NCBI GenBank assembly: GCA_038373885.1
Contig: JAWZYV010016048.1
Location: 372,001-436,000 of the forward strand
Reading direction: 5' to 3'
Source of the DNA: Cheiracanthium punctorium
Lineage: Eukaryota; Arthropoda; Arachnida; Araneae; Cheiracanthiidae
Length of the DNA: 64,000 nucleotides
Both the position numbers and the translations under genes were made by a program. Below the pieces are notes generated by a model. The model did no database searches and had not been told where the DNA came from. It worked only from the letters and a program-made list of their open reading frames with translations. Shown piece after piece: positions 48,143-60,364 of the stretch; the first letter of the stretch is position 1; each line of letters begins with the position of its first letter.

Positions 48143-48707
48143 TGTAACATTACAAGTCAAAAGCCAATGAAAATCCCATATTTCTGTAACTACGCAGTTT
48201 AATTCAGTTGGAACAAAGAAATCCGCGTTCAAAAACTGCAATTAATACACGGTCCCTTGCTATTCCTTTGTAATTTTGTAGACGGTCCCGGCAGCCAGCC
48301 ACATAGGCGTCTTAAAAGTCATAACAAACCCTGGGAAAACCTCTGCCCAGATTTAGCTTTTGGCCAATGGTTGCAACGCTTTGGTGGTCATCTGACACGA
48401 CACTGAAATCTTTTAAAAGGACCTGCAAGAGGTCAGGAGCAGACTTTTCGCGTGACACAGCTGCCTAAGAAAGATGTACTCAGTCGTCCAATAAAATTAT
48501 GTAACCGCAGTTGGAGTCCGTCTTATTTGTCCCACCCACCGGCGCGGCGGGCCCGGGGGGCCCTAAGCCAAAGTCCTTACCTAGTCGTGCTGCCTCCTCC
48601 TGCTTTGCCCGTCAACGCCCCGCCTAGTACTCCACGCCTCAAATGCGCCTCAAATGCCTCTCCCTCTGGTCCACGACTACACAGCAATCCCGTAGCACCC
48701 TAATGCT

Positions 48708-48710
<3 letters not shown>
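48143..48710 (+). mobile_element. LTR-like repeat, copy 1 (putative solo LTR)
   Basis: It starts TGTAACATTAC and ends AATGCTACA, an LTR-style TGTA...TACA pair. Inside are a TATA-like TTTTAAAAGG (about 48411) and, some 80 bp on, CCAATAAAATTATGTAA as polyadenylation signal, the order expected of U3-R-U5. A GC-rich segment follows (48530-48690). The unit is repeated in the same orientation at 49393. There is no internal gag/pol. Microsatellites on both sides hide any target duplication, so the LTR reading is an inference. Confidence 0.4.

Positions 48711-48744
<34 letters not shown>
48709..48744. repeat. (CA)n(TA)n microsatellite
   Basis: Lies between the end of LTR-like copy 1 and the palindromic MITE, which is inserted in the TA part. 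Confidence 0.95.
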
Positions 48745-49384
48745 CCGGGTGATCCAAAAGTCGGGACAAACTTTAAAAATTCACTAAAAAAGAGCAAATA
48801 ATGATAGAAAATTGCGTTTTGCACAAATACGTTTTGGGTATGATGGGATTTTTTTAATGACAAGAAAGTTTGTAGTTCCAAATGTTACCGGTAGGTGGCG
48901 CTGACATGCACAATGGTAACAAATTTCCAATTTTAAAAAAATCCGAGATCTCTGTAATGCTTTCTACGCAAACTACAATTTTGTATCATGATTTGTTCTT
49001 TTTTAATGAATTTTTAAATTTTCGTGCACCCAGGATGCATCAAACGCTAGTGAAAAGTTAAAAAAGAACATTCACATTAACAAAGTTTCATTAAAAAAGA
49101 ACAAATAATGATAAAAAATTGCAGTTTGCATAGAAAGCATTACTCTTTTCTCTACAGAGATTTACAGAGATTACAGAGATTTCGGATTTTTTTAAATTGG
49201 AAATTTGGTTCCCATTGTGCACGTCAGCGCCACCTACCGGTAACATTTGGAACTACAAACTTTCTTGTCATTAAAAAATATCGCATCATACCCTAAACCA
49301 ATTTGTGCAAACCGCAATTTTCTATCATTATTTGCTCCTTTTTAATGAATTTTTAAAGTTTGTTCTGACTTTTCGATCACCCGG
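48745..49384. mobile_element. 640-bp palindromic MITE
   Basis: Ends CCGGGTGATCCAAAAGTC and its reverse-complement counterpart GACTTTTCGATCACCCGG are flanked by TATA. Almost the whole element is a long inverted repeat: CCAAATGTTACCGGTAGGTG (48878) pairs with CACCTACCGGTAACATTTGG (49231). It lies between the two LTR-like units, inserted at a TA-rich microsatellite. No coding. Confidence 0.8.
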
Positions 49385-49392
49385 TATATATA

Positions 49393-49967
49393 TAAAACAT
49401 TACAAATCAAAGGCCCGCTAAAATCCCACATTTCTAGAACTACGCAGTTGAAACAAAGGAATTTGCTTTCAGAAACTGCAATTACTACACCGTCCTTTGC
49501 AATTTCTTTGTAATTTTGGAGACGATCCCCTCGTCCAGTCAATCTGGCTTCTTAAAAGACGTAACAAACCTTGAAAAACCGCTGCCCAGATTTTGGGATC
49601 GGCTAATAATTGCAACGTGCATGGATCATGGGACACGACCTCAAAAGTTAATAAAAGGGGCTGATGCAGCCCAGCAGCGACTTTTTCGCGTGACCGCAAC
49701 TGCTAAGGAAAGATGTATCGAATCACCAATAAAATAATGTAATCGTAGTTCGACTCATTATTGCACCGACGGTCATAGCGGCCCAAGGATTTTCGCAGCT
49801 CGCTCCAGCCTTTGTCGGCCAGCGCAGACCGATCAGGACCCCCAGTAACGACTCTAAGCCAGAGTCCCGAGCCGCCTCGCCTAATACCCAACGCCGAGAA
49901 TCGGTCCTCAACAGCCTCGCTTCCTCCGGCCCGCTACTACACCTTCCCGTAGCCGTTTAATGCTACA
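49393..49967 (+). mobile_element. LTR-like repeat, copy 2 (putative solo LTR)
   Basis: It aligns end to end with the unit at 48143 with many substitutions (roughly three quarters identical by eye). It shares ACTACGCAGTT, TTCTTTGTAATTTTG, CCGCTGCCCAGATTT, TTTTTCGCGTGAC, a TTAATAAAAGGGG TATA-like box, CCAATAAAATAATGTAA and the final TTAATGCTACA. Its start is eroded (TAAAACATTAC). The level of divergence argues against a recently inserted LTR pair. Confidence 0.4.
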
Positions 49968-50040
49968 CACACACATATATCCATGCATATATATGTATAC
50001 ACACACACACACACACATATATACATGCATATATATGTAT

Positions 50041-50076
<36 letters not shown>

Positions 50077-50077
50077 T
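49965..50077. repeat. Compound CA/TA microsatellite
   Basis: Two rounds of CATGCATATATATGTATACA separated by CA runs, ending in a TA run. It follows LTR-like copy 2. Confidence 0.95.
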
Positions 50078-53000
50078 AGAAGTGTATGCCTGCGTTGCAC
50101 GGGTACATTAAATGTTGGGGCATAATTTGCCTAAAAACGTTTTCTACTTATATGCGCTAATCTAATTCTGGTGGTCTATTTAATTAGCCAGTTACAGTAT
50201 CAGTCTTCTCACAGGAATGAGGCTTATTTTATCGCCTCAAATATATAAAGATAATAGCACTTTAGAATGTGCATGCAGGTGCAGTTCATGAAACACAGTG
50301 TGTGACAATATGTATCCAGCATTTTCGAAAGCTCAGCCACTTCTTGATCACCGGGCTTAAAGATTTTTGAAAGAGGGGCGGGAAGGGGGGGGCACATTTT
50401 CTTACATTTCAACTTCCAGCCAGCACCTTTCAGCAAATCGGAAGTCAAGAAGGGAAAACGGCGCCGATTTGGAGAAAAAGGAACTACTTTAGAAGTTTTT
50501 TAATGGTGGACGAAATTTTCACTGCGTGATATAGTGAAATGTTTTAAGTAATATTCTGAAGAAAAAAATGTCAACCTGATTAGAAATATTTCATAGTATT
50601 TAAAAAAAATAGTTTAGTGAATGTTCCGTACGAGATTGAAACAGAGCTCATTTCAAACAGGACTCTCTGGTTATTTCGATGATAAAAGAAATATAATTGC
50701 CAGATGAATATTGAATTTTCTAGAACATAAAATGCACCAAAAAAAATTGTGGAAACGGCAAAAAATAAGAAAAATAACAATAGCTTATTTTTTTCCAGCA
50801 ACAGCTGCCTTTTGTGTTTTGTGTTGTTCAGTGAATGTGCCGATTTTGGTCCTGCTACGGCAAACGGTCAACGCAAATATAGCACACATATAAGCAAATA
50901 GACATATACACCAAAACGTCCATATATGTATAAATACTTATTACGGGGCATTTATTAAAAAAATATTCTTAAATCAAAAATACTGAATGAATTCGTTACA
51001 TTTTCTTTGGCGCATTCATATGGCACTTTTAATTTGACATTTCGAATAGGTTAAATTTTAATATTCAATAATTACCAATTGCAAAATAAATTAAATTTAC
51101 AGTCACAAAAATTTATACAAAAAAAAATGAATAAATTTCGAGACCCGCATTTGAATGCAAAATATTTCCTTTTATTTTTAATTTCAACTAAGGCATACGG
51201 AGCCCATTTGACCTTGGTCAATATCCTTGCAGAAGTATTTCATCGATTAGCCTCTATTACTGCCATATATATTTCGCTGCTTTGGCATTTCACAATTATA
51301 GTAGAAATGCTAAAGATAATCTAAAACCTGATGATCCGGCACGTCTGGCATCGATCCGAGAAAAACATTCACGCCACTTACTCACGCTATAAATATGATA
51401 TTTTTAGTTTGAGGTACTGGGAGGTCATTTCAGGTAAAATAATTGCATTTAAAATTGCATGTATAAAATATTATTTTTTTCGCGATGAATGATTTGCCTT
51501 AAAAAAATTCACGCGAAGTTATTTTCTTTGAACTATTTTTAAAAAATAACTATTCTATCCTCATTAGTAACTAAAAAATTCCAGAAACTGAAGTTGACTT
51601 AATTAAATAATTTAGAACAGTTCAGATAACGTAATATTATTTATGAAATAAAGTGTTTAGAAATCAACAACTATAATGAATCCAGAAAATTAATCTTAAT
51701 TAACTAAAATATCGGTTTGATTAAGTGAAGACAAATTGGACGAAACCTAAATTAAAATAGGCAAGTTATAACATTCAAGTATTATAAATTATAATATTTA
51801 ATATCGAAGCATATTAATTTATAATAGCACATTTTTAAAGTTAAGTTTCAATGTTCTTGCGCGAAGGAATAAAAATACTTCTATGGAAATAAAAGAAACT
51901 AACAATTTAAGTAGTTAAAATATAACTAGCGCAATTACACATTGCAACAGATTCAGAATAATGAAATATGCTTATTCTGGGCTTTAAAAATTTCTAAGAA
52001 AATGGTTTCATTTCATTTCCGCACAGGTAAATCTGCATTTCTGGCATTGTGAATATCCTTGCAGTAAAACCAGTTTCACAGTGAAAGGAAACGAAAAGAG
52101 TTGCAGTTTCCAGAACAGCGGCTTCGGAAAAATCATTAAAAGTTAGTGTATAAAATTTTATAAAACTTGGGAGGGGGAAATTAAAATAGAAACATTTTTT
52201 AATGTGAGAAAGAGATGGTTATTTTTTTTATAAAACTATTTAAAATACTTTTTCAGTATTTTAAACTTTTGCAGTTGATTTTTCTTTCATTTTTAAAATT
52301 GGAATTCGAAGTTTCAAAAAATACTTACAACGGTCCAAGTATAAAACATATTGTTATATGTATAGTTATATAGTTTACGAGCATTTGGATTTTTAAATAA
52401 CTCTTAAAATATTAAGAAATTATTCATACATTGGACAGATGTTGAAAGCACGTTAATGTATAAAATTGTGAAAAATAGGAACAAAAATTTATTTACTGGG
52501 TTTCGTCCTAATTATAGATACATTTATACCAATGAAAACATCTTTTATTTTAATATCTCGTATAATTTTTAATAGAGAATTATGATTAGCATCAAATATA
52601 TTAGGAAATACTTTTCCTTTTTATTCTGTTAAGAACGTTTTGGATAAGTTCGATTTTAACGTTTCATCTAATGACTCTAATAAATTATCAATTAATTATC
52701 AACAGCTTATATAAATATGTCTAAAACAATTACACAAGTTAACCCATTCGTGCCTGGATATTTTTGCGACTTTCTTCGATTTTTGCTAACACCAGCAGTA
52801 ATTGATAAATTTCTGATGTCAACCTTTTGAACAAGGGATGATTTCATTTAAAATCATTATGTATAAAAATTGAAATGTCAACATCCTACTTGGCCATATT
52901 AAAATATTTTGTGGAATTGAAGTTCAATACTCGCGAATAAAGGCTAGGAAAAATAAATAACGTTTTCGACTACTAGCGAAAATGCCGTCCCAAAAAAGGG

Positions 53001-53587
53001 ACGCTAGGCATAAATGGGTTAATCTAAAAAATTACATAATATAAATAAACTACTTTAGAGTAAATGACACACATAAGTATTATCACGTGGTTAAAAATAT
53101 ACCAATTTTTTAATATAACTCTCTCAGAATCAAAATTTAAAATCAAAAGTCAGAATCAAAATTTTAAATCAAAAGTAATTTCAATGCAGCTAACAGCAAT
53201 CAAAACTGAAATATATAAATGACAATAAAAATGAAGATAAATATAGTATTCTATGAAAAAGACATGTTTGAAAGTTAAATAAAGTTATACATATCGTTAT
53301 ACCTTAACTGGCTGTTTTTTAACTCTGCACTCAAATTTAAAATATTTCGTATCCTAATTCGCGATAAAAGGAAAATTTGCGAGAATGAGAAGTTCGATAC
53401 ATTTACTTGCAAGAAACGTGGTTGCAAAATTTCGTAAATATCAATTTATTATTTATCCTATATGACTGTACAATATGAACATTAACAAAAAAATAAATTT
53501 TCAAAAACGCTACAAGAAATTTATACAATATTTAATTTAAGACTATTCTTTTACTATTATTATTGAGAAAAAATAATTCATACTCAC
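50078..53587. other. Proximal part of the presumed Fas1-like intron 1
   Basis: It follows the splice donor on the minus strand. No further exon, repeat boundary or long frame was recognised. A G-rich run lies at about 50386. Confidence 0.4.
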
Positions 53588-53710
53588 ATCAGAGAGCTCA
53601 GAATCTTCCCTCAAAGCTTCGTAAAGAGTAGTGTCTCCGGAGAATGCCATACATATGAGAGACAAAAATACGGTCATGCATGGTATGTTTTTTAAATGCA
53701 CCATTTTCAT
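53588..53710 (-). CDS. Fas1: First coding exon of a Fasciclin-1-like secreted/GPI-anchored adhesion protein (partial gene)
   Basis: Minus-strand reading gives 41 codons from ATG (53710-53708). The context CTCACCATGA is a strong Kozak site. Residues 1-25 look like a signal peptide, with a hydrophobic core IPCMTVFLSLICMAFSG. Residues 26-41 read DTTLYEALREDSELSD, which matches the opening of the first FAS1 domain of arthropod Fasciclin-1 (pattern LR-D/E-DSELS). The exon ends in phase 0 at a consensus donor (GTGAGT, plus-strand 53582-53587). Fasciclin-1 family proteins carry four FAS1 domains and a GPI anchor and mediate adhesion of neurons and other cells. Here only the leader and domain start are seen. 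The rest must lie at lower coordinates, and I could not find another exon down to position 1, so intron 1 is probably over 53 kb. A different secreted FAS1-domain protein is possible. The exon call itself is fairly secure and the exact orthology less so. Confidence 0.62.
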
Positions 53711-54110
53711 GGTGAGTTTGGTTACAATATTCTCGAGCGCTAAAACTTAGAATTGTCCTCACTCTAATAACAATGTCACTAGAGCGCCGGTTGAGCCGTT
53801 ATGGCGTCCTAGCTTTTTCTTACGGAATCTTTACACCAGGCACAAACTGAACAGACTCGAATTCATAAAAATTAAACAGCGCTGAGCAATACGTTCCTTT
53901 ACTCTCAATGTTTTGCTAGATAATTTCACGTTAGAACACAGATATTCTCATACAGCGACTTCAGCGGAAATTTTCAGCTACCTCTCGCTGGATATCTTGG
54001 CATTCACTCGGTTTTACCTCTACGAGATATGCAGGGTTGCTTGGCGATCGGAGTTTGGCCCTCCCCGCCAATCTAGCCCTTGATGTTTCGCCAAGGAAAT
54101 GCTTTGCTGA
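53711..54110 (-). promoter_or_regulatory. Likely 5'UTR and promoter region of the Fas1-like gene
   Basis: This stretch lies directly upstream of the ATG on the minus strand and is visibly richer in G+C than its surroundings, as expected of a transcription start region in an AT-rich arthropod genome. An initiator-like TCAGTT on the minus strand (plus 53845-53850) would give a 5'UTR of about 140 nt. I see no TATA box at the right distance. A minus-strand open frame at 53961-54176 has no recognisable homology and is treated as untranslated. The start site is an inference. Confidence 0.35.
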
Positions 54111-54720
54111 GAATTTTGTGTACTTTATTTTACGGGTAGCCTGATGAAATAATAAATAATGGATCTTCAGATTCATTTTTCCGCTCTGTGCTGAATATTT
54201 AATATTTAGTAAAATAGTGTTTTTGATGTGATTTCAAAAAATAATTTTTTATGAAATTTGAAAGAATTTTATTTTTTATGTTTCGCCTCAAAATGTTTTT
54301 ACTTTGATTTCAAACACAGACAGTGCATATTAAGATAAATTGCATGCAAATATGCAGTAGCTATTCTGGGAAAAATAAAATGAACTAAACTTTAATTTCT
54401 TGACGATTTCATAAAATAGTGAATAGGTGAGATTTTGCATTTCTTGGAGAAATATAAATTTACAGGCATGAAAAAGTATTTTATTTAAAATGTCATTTAG
54501 AATAGATGTACATTTTGAATAGTGAAACTATAAAATATTTTAATTTGCATTTGATTGCATAAATGTAGCCTCTCTATTTTTAAAATTCAATCTCATGCAA
54601 ATGAATATGGATTAGAGAGATTTTATAAATAATTTTATATTCACTCTGTGTTTTACGACTTTTTACAGTTTTTTTAGAAGTTGTTTTCTTCTTTCGAGAT
54701 TATAGGAGTTGTTTAGTCTT

Positions 54721-54765
54721 TGTTTAAATTTGTTTTCTCTCTTGGGGAGAAAACAAATTTAAACA
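54721..54765. repeat. Perfect 19-bp inverted repeat, 7-nt loop
   Basis: TGTTTAAATTTGTTTTCTC (54721-54739) is exactly inverted at 54747-54765. It lies about 1 kb upstream of the Fas1-like start. Confidence 0.9.
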
Positions 54766-56102
54766 AAACCTAAGACAATGAAAATTGTAAGTGTCATCAC
54801 TAATTAAAACAGAACGTTAACAAAAGAGCAAACAATTCGTACATTAATAGAATTATTATATTAGGTAAATTAATTATATTACTTTTAGTTTAAACTTTTC
54901 AGTCACTAAATGTGAGACGTATAAATATGTACAAAGCATATCGGTAGCTATGACTTCGTTTTGTCAAACGATAACTTATTTTAGACACAGCAGTTAATTA
55001 GAACAGCTTCTATACTTAGTATAAGACACAAATTGCAAGATGCAGAACGATTTAGTTCAATTAAAGAACTTTTTCTCTATATTATCCAATTAAAAATTTC
55101 CCCAAATTTTTTAAAACTCGTGCTTCCTAAAGCGGCTTTAAAAATACAGTTCTATTCTAAATTATTAGTAACAGTTATCTTTTATAAGCTCTTGCTCATG
55201 TCTTGAAGTTTTTAGATAGGCTCATCAAAAATTCTTTTATCTATTTCCACTCTTCAAATTTCACGTAGGTTACATGTCAATAATCGTTTTGCATTGCAGT
55301 TTGTGACTGAAAGTAACCTTTGGTGATTTTTCTCATATTAAAGCATTTTGATTTTTCTCTAGAATAAGGCTGAAAAATGTTGTGAAACTTACATCAGTTG
55401 AATTTAAAGGTTTAAAGTTTGCAAATGAATTCTGACTTTAAGACACTATACAGGTAATATATTGGTTTAATAGTTATGTTTTTACTCATGGTAACATACA
55501 AGTGCTTACAGAAAGCGTATCTACAAGACTTTTAGCATACAGTAGAAAAATATTTCACATTTAGTTCTTGTTTATGGATTACAATTTAAAAAAGCAGATC
55601 GATCTATATATGTGTAATAGTTGTACGCCTTCTTTTATAATTATATTATGAATTTTTTATAACATTAACCATTTTAATATTTTCAACACATTTTCTGACA
55701 GCATTGTTTTCACTTTGACAATAGATTTTTTTTTTTTATAAAGTGGCTGATATCAAATTTTATGAATTATAAATTCTAGTGTACAACTTGAACTTTAATT
55801 TGTATTTATCTGAATAAAATCAGTCAATCAAGATTATTCTATATTTATATAAATATTTTACAACTTTTAACAATGCTCTTGCATTTTATGACTGTGCAAA
55901 AAGTAAAGAAATAAAATTTCTCAAAAACAAATACAATAAATTTTAAAGTATATTTTAATTTAAAAAACTAAATAAACAACTTTTTTTATAAAAGTGTGAA
56001 CAATCTTTCTAACTGGCTGACTAAACCAGTAAAACATTCTTGATTATTTTTTAACTATTAAAAAGAAAATTAAAAATCTTAAAAAAAAATTATTTTTAAA
56101 TG

Positions 56103-56140
56103 CTGTAATTCATTTTTCTTTAATGAAAAATGAATTACAG
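56103..56140. repeat. Perfect 16-bp inverted repeat, 6-nt loop
   Basis: CTGTAATTCATTTTTC (56103-56118) is exactly inverted at 56125-56140. Confidence 0.9.
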
Positions 56141-56178
56141 ATCCTTTCCTAAGAAACAGACACACTCCTTAGGGATTG

Positions 56179-56216
56179 AAAAAATTCCTAGTATTCTTAG
56201 ATACTAGGAATTTTTT
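56179..56216. repeat. Perfect 16-bp inverted repeat, 6-nt loop
   Basis: AAAAAATTCCTAGTAT (56179-56194) is exactly inverted at 56201-56216, only 38 nt after the previous hairpin and with the same arm and loop sizes. Confidence 0.9.
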
Positions 56217-56318
56217 CTCTCATCTTTTGCTCATCCACAGTGATATCCAATATTGCTTTACAAAACGTCTTCTAGACAAATTGTTAAAAAACTGTAAAAC
56301 TGATTGTAAAATTTTAAG

Positions 56319-57224
56319 CAGGTGGCCCAGAATGATCCTAGCGAGCAAAACCATCCACATATGTGTTCTTCTGGACAGAAAACGCTATCTACCTGGGAAC
56401 ACATAAACTAGTTGTGCCAAGTCAATAAGAAGCAATGGCGGCATTTAAGCGATCGGTATGTTACGTGTCTGGATAGAATTCTTCAAAAAACTGGGTTTTA
56501 TCATATCGTTTATAAGGTAATCACTAACTTTCCTATTTTTTTAGAAATACAGTCTATCATGTGCAGAAATATGGGTTTACTGAATACAGTATGTTTTTAG
56601 ATGCGAATTACCCTTGATAGGTTTGTTATGTTTCACGGTGTGTACCAGTAATATGACCTAAAGTGAGAAGCCATATTGCCGGTTAAAATGATCCTAGATT
56701 GAAGAAACTCCATTACCGAGCCCTAGGCGTTATGCCAACCCTCCAACTGTTCCCATAATGCACGACTTCCCATTACATTATTAAATTTATTTCTGCGTTT
56801 GTTGTAGGTCATACTTTTTTAATTAGAATTTTAAAATACTCCATTTTATTGTTTGTGACAATGTTTTATTTTTAAATTGTAATAAAATACTCATGGATAC
56901 TGTATGAGTGTGAAATTTATTTTATTTCATTATATAATACTCATAATTACTTTTATATCTTTTATTTGGCGGATAAAAACAATTTACAATTATTTTCAAA
57001 TGAAGGATCATTTTGCTGTTGGGTTGAGGGGAAAGTGATTCTTCACACACTTTCTACAAATTTTAATTTTTTGTTACAGATTGCTTTTAGAATATTGTTA
57101 AAATATGTGTATGATACAAAATGCAGTGTAAAATGTATCAAAGGGTCATAGTTTTATTTAATCATTTATGTTATTTTTTACAAATTCTAACCTTAGGGAG
57201 ATCATTTTCGGTCACCCTCCCCTA
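56319..57224 (+). mobile_element. Pogo-like TIR family, copy 3
   Basis: It begins GCAGGTGGCCCAGAATGATC and ends CGGTCACCCTCCCCTA. Internal blocks match copy 2 in order: GCAATGGCGGCATTTAAGCG (56433), AAAACTGGGTTTTATCATAT, CAGAAATATGGGTTTACTGA and the C-terminal-like segment near 56700. The TIRs are more eroded than in copy 2. Confidence 0.65.
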
Positions 57225-60200
57225 TTTTATAGATCTGTAAAATTATTTTATATGATTTACAGATATTTAAAATACCGATCAGAGTATTTTGAGACTTCTA
57301 TATGATCTCAAGATTGGGGTTTTCTAATTACCTTTCTTTAACATTTAATAACTTCAAAAACAAAAAAAAATATGCATTTTCCTTTAGAATGTTAGTGTCA
57401 CTAAATCTTTAAAAGTTCAATCTATTTTGCTAAACTCAACCTTCAAATTTGATATTAAAAATACTGATAGTACGAAGTTCAACAATTCCATATCAAACAT
57501 TAAACAGTATATATTACAATGAAAATTCTTATACGTTACACCAACATGATATACTACTTATGAATTTCCACTACGTAGATTTTTTTAACGTAAAATATGT
57601 TATTTTACCCAGTACAAATATTAAGACAGATTCCGTATTTAAAAGGGAATTAAGTTAATATAAGTCAAGTGAATTAAGGCAATTTTTAGAAGATACAAAG
57701 ATAGAATCTTTATTTTCCTCGTAACTCGAAATAATGATAAATTTCATATATCTTTTTTTAGTTACTTATTTGACTTTAAATAATTCACATTTAAAACACA
57801 ATGTATAAACCTTAACTGTTATTTTTTTCATTCATTACTTTTTTAACTCATTATTTTTTTCAAGATATTTATAAAAAGTAAAACAAAACTTTTCGACATG
57901 TGGTGTAATCATTTCCTGGTTAGAGATATTTTTATGAAATGTAGACGACCGGCTCTTAATGTCAAATATCTTACATCTAGATTAAAAAAAAATGTTTTTC
58001 AAACAAAACATTTCTTCATTTAAAAAATTTTTTTTTCTCTGTTTTATTCTAAATTACGCGTTTCTAGCGAAATCTCAATTATATTGCTCTAAAAATACTG
58101 TCTAAAAATTTGAATTAATGTAAGGAATTATTTGAATTCAATATAACATTGATTTTCATTAATTGCACTAGTTGATTACATCAGCCGAGTTGAACATTTC
58201 AAATTCTGAGTTAGACAAGCCTCAAAATTTGCTTTGAACTTTGCCTAAAAAATTGTCAAATAATCTAATAGATTAGTTCACACAATGTAATGTTTATCTT
58301 CAAATTCTGAGAGAAGTGAATGTTAAAAGGGGGGCGGTGGCATCGCCTAACCGTAGGGTCTTGAGTTCGGTTCCCACTCAATGCCCTGGCTGTTTATGTT
58401 CATTTAGATATTGTGCTGTAAAGTAGAGCTTTGAAATGAATGAACTTGTTATTAGGAACAACTGAGATAAATACGGCCGTAGAGCCGTAAATCTCGATAA
58501 ACTGACTCCATATTTGTTCCAGAATTTCTGTTATAAATTCAGAAATAATGAAACAGTTCATCTAACTGGACATTACGCTCATCTAAAATCACCATAAAAT
58601 TTCCTAATAACGAGCATTTTCCGTTATTACAGAATGAGCGGCACTGATTTTGTATAGACTTTATTTTATGTTCGTCTCATTTCCGACATGATATCGGTAT
58701 CAATGAAATTTATAATCAAACCGTGTATTTTATGAGTACATATTTTTAGGAATTTTGATGTTTTCGTATATCTAATGAATCATTTAATGCACAGATGTGG
58801 AACTACACTTCATCATAATTCATCACCAAGCAATAACTTCTAATAAAATGAAACCTTTCTTATATGAAACCTTTTTTTTCTTAATTGCGCAAATTTTAAC
58901 AACTGCTGATAATGACAACTGCTTCGTGTAATTTTTGAGACAATTGTACGGAAACAAACATTTCCTCTCTAAGAAAGAGAGAGAAAGTTTTCTTTATTTA
59001 ATTAACGCTTTACACACTATTCAAACTTTCTTCGGAAACATTTACAAACCATTATCCCGGACACAGAATTATTTCTAAAGTCGAAAGTATTCGGAAATTG
59101 CATTAGCTTTGAAATATTTTGTCCGTCTAGATAATTCCAGAAATGTTACGTTTCTTGTTACTGTCAAAGCTGTAATACGGCAATTTTCGGGTAGCAGTTA
59201 TTCTAAACGACGAAGTGTTCTTGTCAGCGTATATTCCATTCCTGCTTTCTGTCAGACATTGAAATAAACAGCTATATATTTATCAGGATCAAAGACCTTG
59301 AATCAAATGCGACAGTTCGCTTAAAGGTGACGGGGAACACCGATAAACTGACATCAAACGGCAAATGGAATGCTATCCTGCTGGCAGAGAGCCTTAGTAA
59401 AATTAATGCAAGATTTATCGACCGCACTCTTGCATATTTAGACTTTTGTACCTTGCTTTTCCAATTATTCTATCAGCTGGTTTCTAAAAGGTTGTTCACC
59501 GTACTTCACACCCATTTCCAATAGTGAAATTGACGATGAGTAATGACGCTTTAAAATGCACTTAAAAGCACAAAAATTAGCTTTCAAATAGATAAATGTA
59601 CCACTTTCAGTTGAAACATCAATCGTTAAAAAATGTTTTGTGTGCATTTTCAGTCCTTTGTTAAATGATTTCAAAGTATATCAATTCCTTCATACAATAA
59701 TTAATAACAGCATTTGTATATGTAACGTTTTTAGCCTAGCATATTTCTTTATCAGCCTCGAATTTAATAATGCATTCTAATACCTACTCAAAGAATGTTT
59801 GTGAAGAATTCAAATTTTCCGAGTTAGATCTACAAATGATGGATTGTTCCATCAAAAAGGGAGTCCTTCAAAATGAAATATGATTCCCGAAAAATCTATT
59901 TAGTTATGTGATTACGGTATAAATTTATGAATTATTTAAAAGTACATGTACATAATGACTTAAATTTTTAATTGATTGTACTAATATTGATGCAATAATT
60001 TTGCATTTAAATGAAAGCGGGAACAGAAAACACTCTATTGATTTTCATCATTTTAAGAAATGTAATTTAAAAATTATTTATATCTAAAAGTAATACTTAT
60101 GTCGTTCTTATTTGTCTTTCTTGTTTCATTATATTAGAAAGTGCACCATAATTCATGCATTAGCTGTATGAGTCTTGATTTATTTTTTTATTCATTTATA

Positions 60201-60364
60201 TTTGGACAGTTTTTAATATTACAACTAAAAAATATTATGGTTAATAATATTAGAATATGTGCATGTAATGTTCAAACATAGCACACTTTGGTCGTATTTT
60301 AAAAGTGATAAAAACCAAAATTGTCTATAAAGGGCTAAAAATGAATTTTTAATACGTGACGTCA
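57225..60364. other. AT-rich sequence, nothing recognised apart from the SINE-like piece
   Basis: Short frames at 59327-59674 on both strands have no homology I know. Confidence 0.5.
58330..58505 (+). mobile_element. Possible second tRNA-derived SINE type
   Basis: The head GGGCGGTGGCATCGCCTAAC carries a Box A-like segment, followed 20 nt on by GAGTTCGGTTCCCACTC, a near match to Box B. The downstream part GATAAATACGGCCGTAGAGCCGTAAATCTC is unlike the other SINE. There is no complete cloverleaf, so it is not called a tRNA gene. Ends and target duplication are not clear. Confidence 0.4.

Larger units (their letters stand above)
54180..56318. other. Upstream flank of the Fas1-like gene, AT-rich
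   Basis: Nothing recognised apart from the three perfect hairpins listed separately. Confidence 0.5.

Noticed and set aside
48452..48703. Pro/Ser-rich 83-codon frame
   Set aside because: It lies in the GC-rich part of the LTR-like unit and the aligned second unit does not preserve it.
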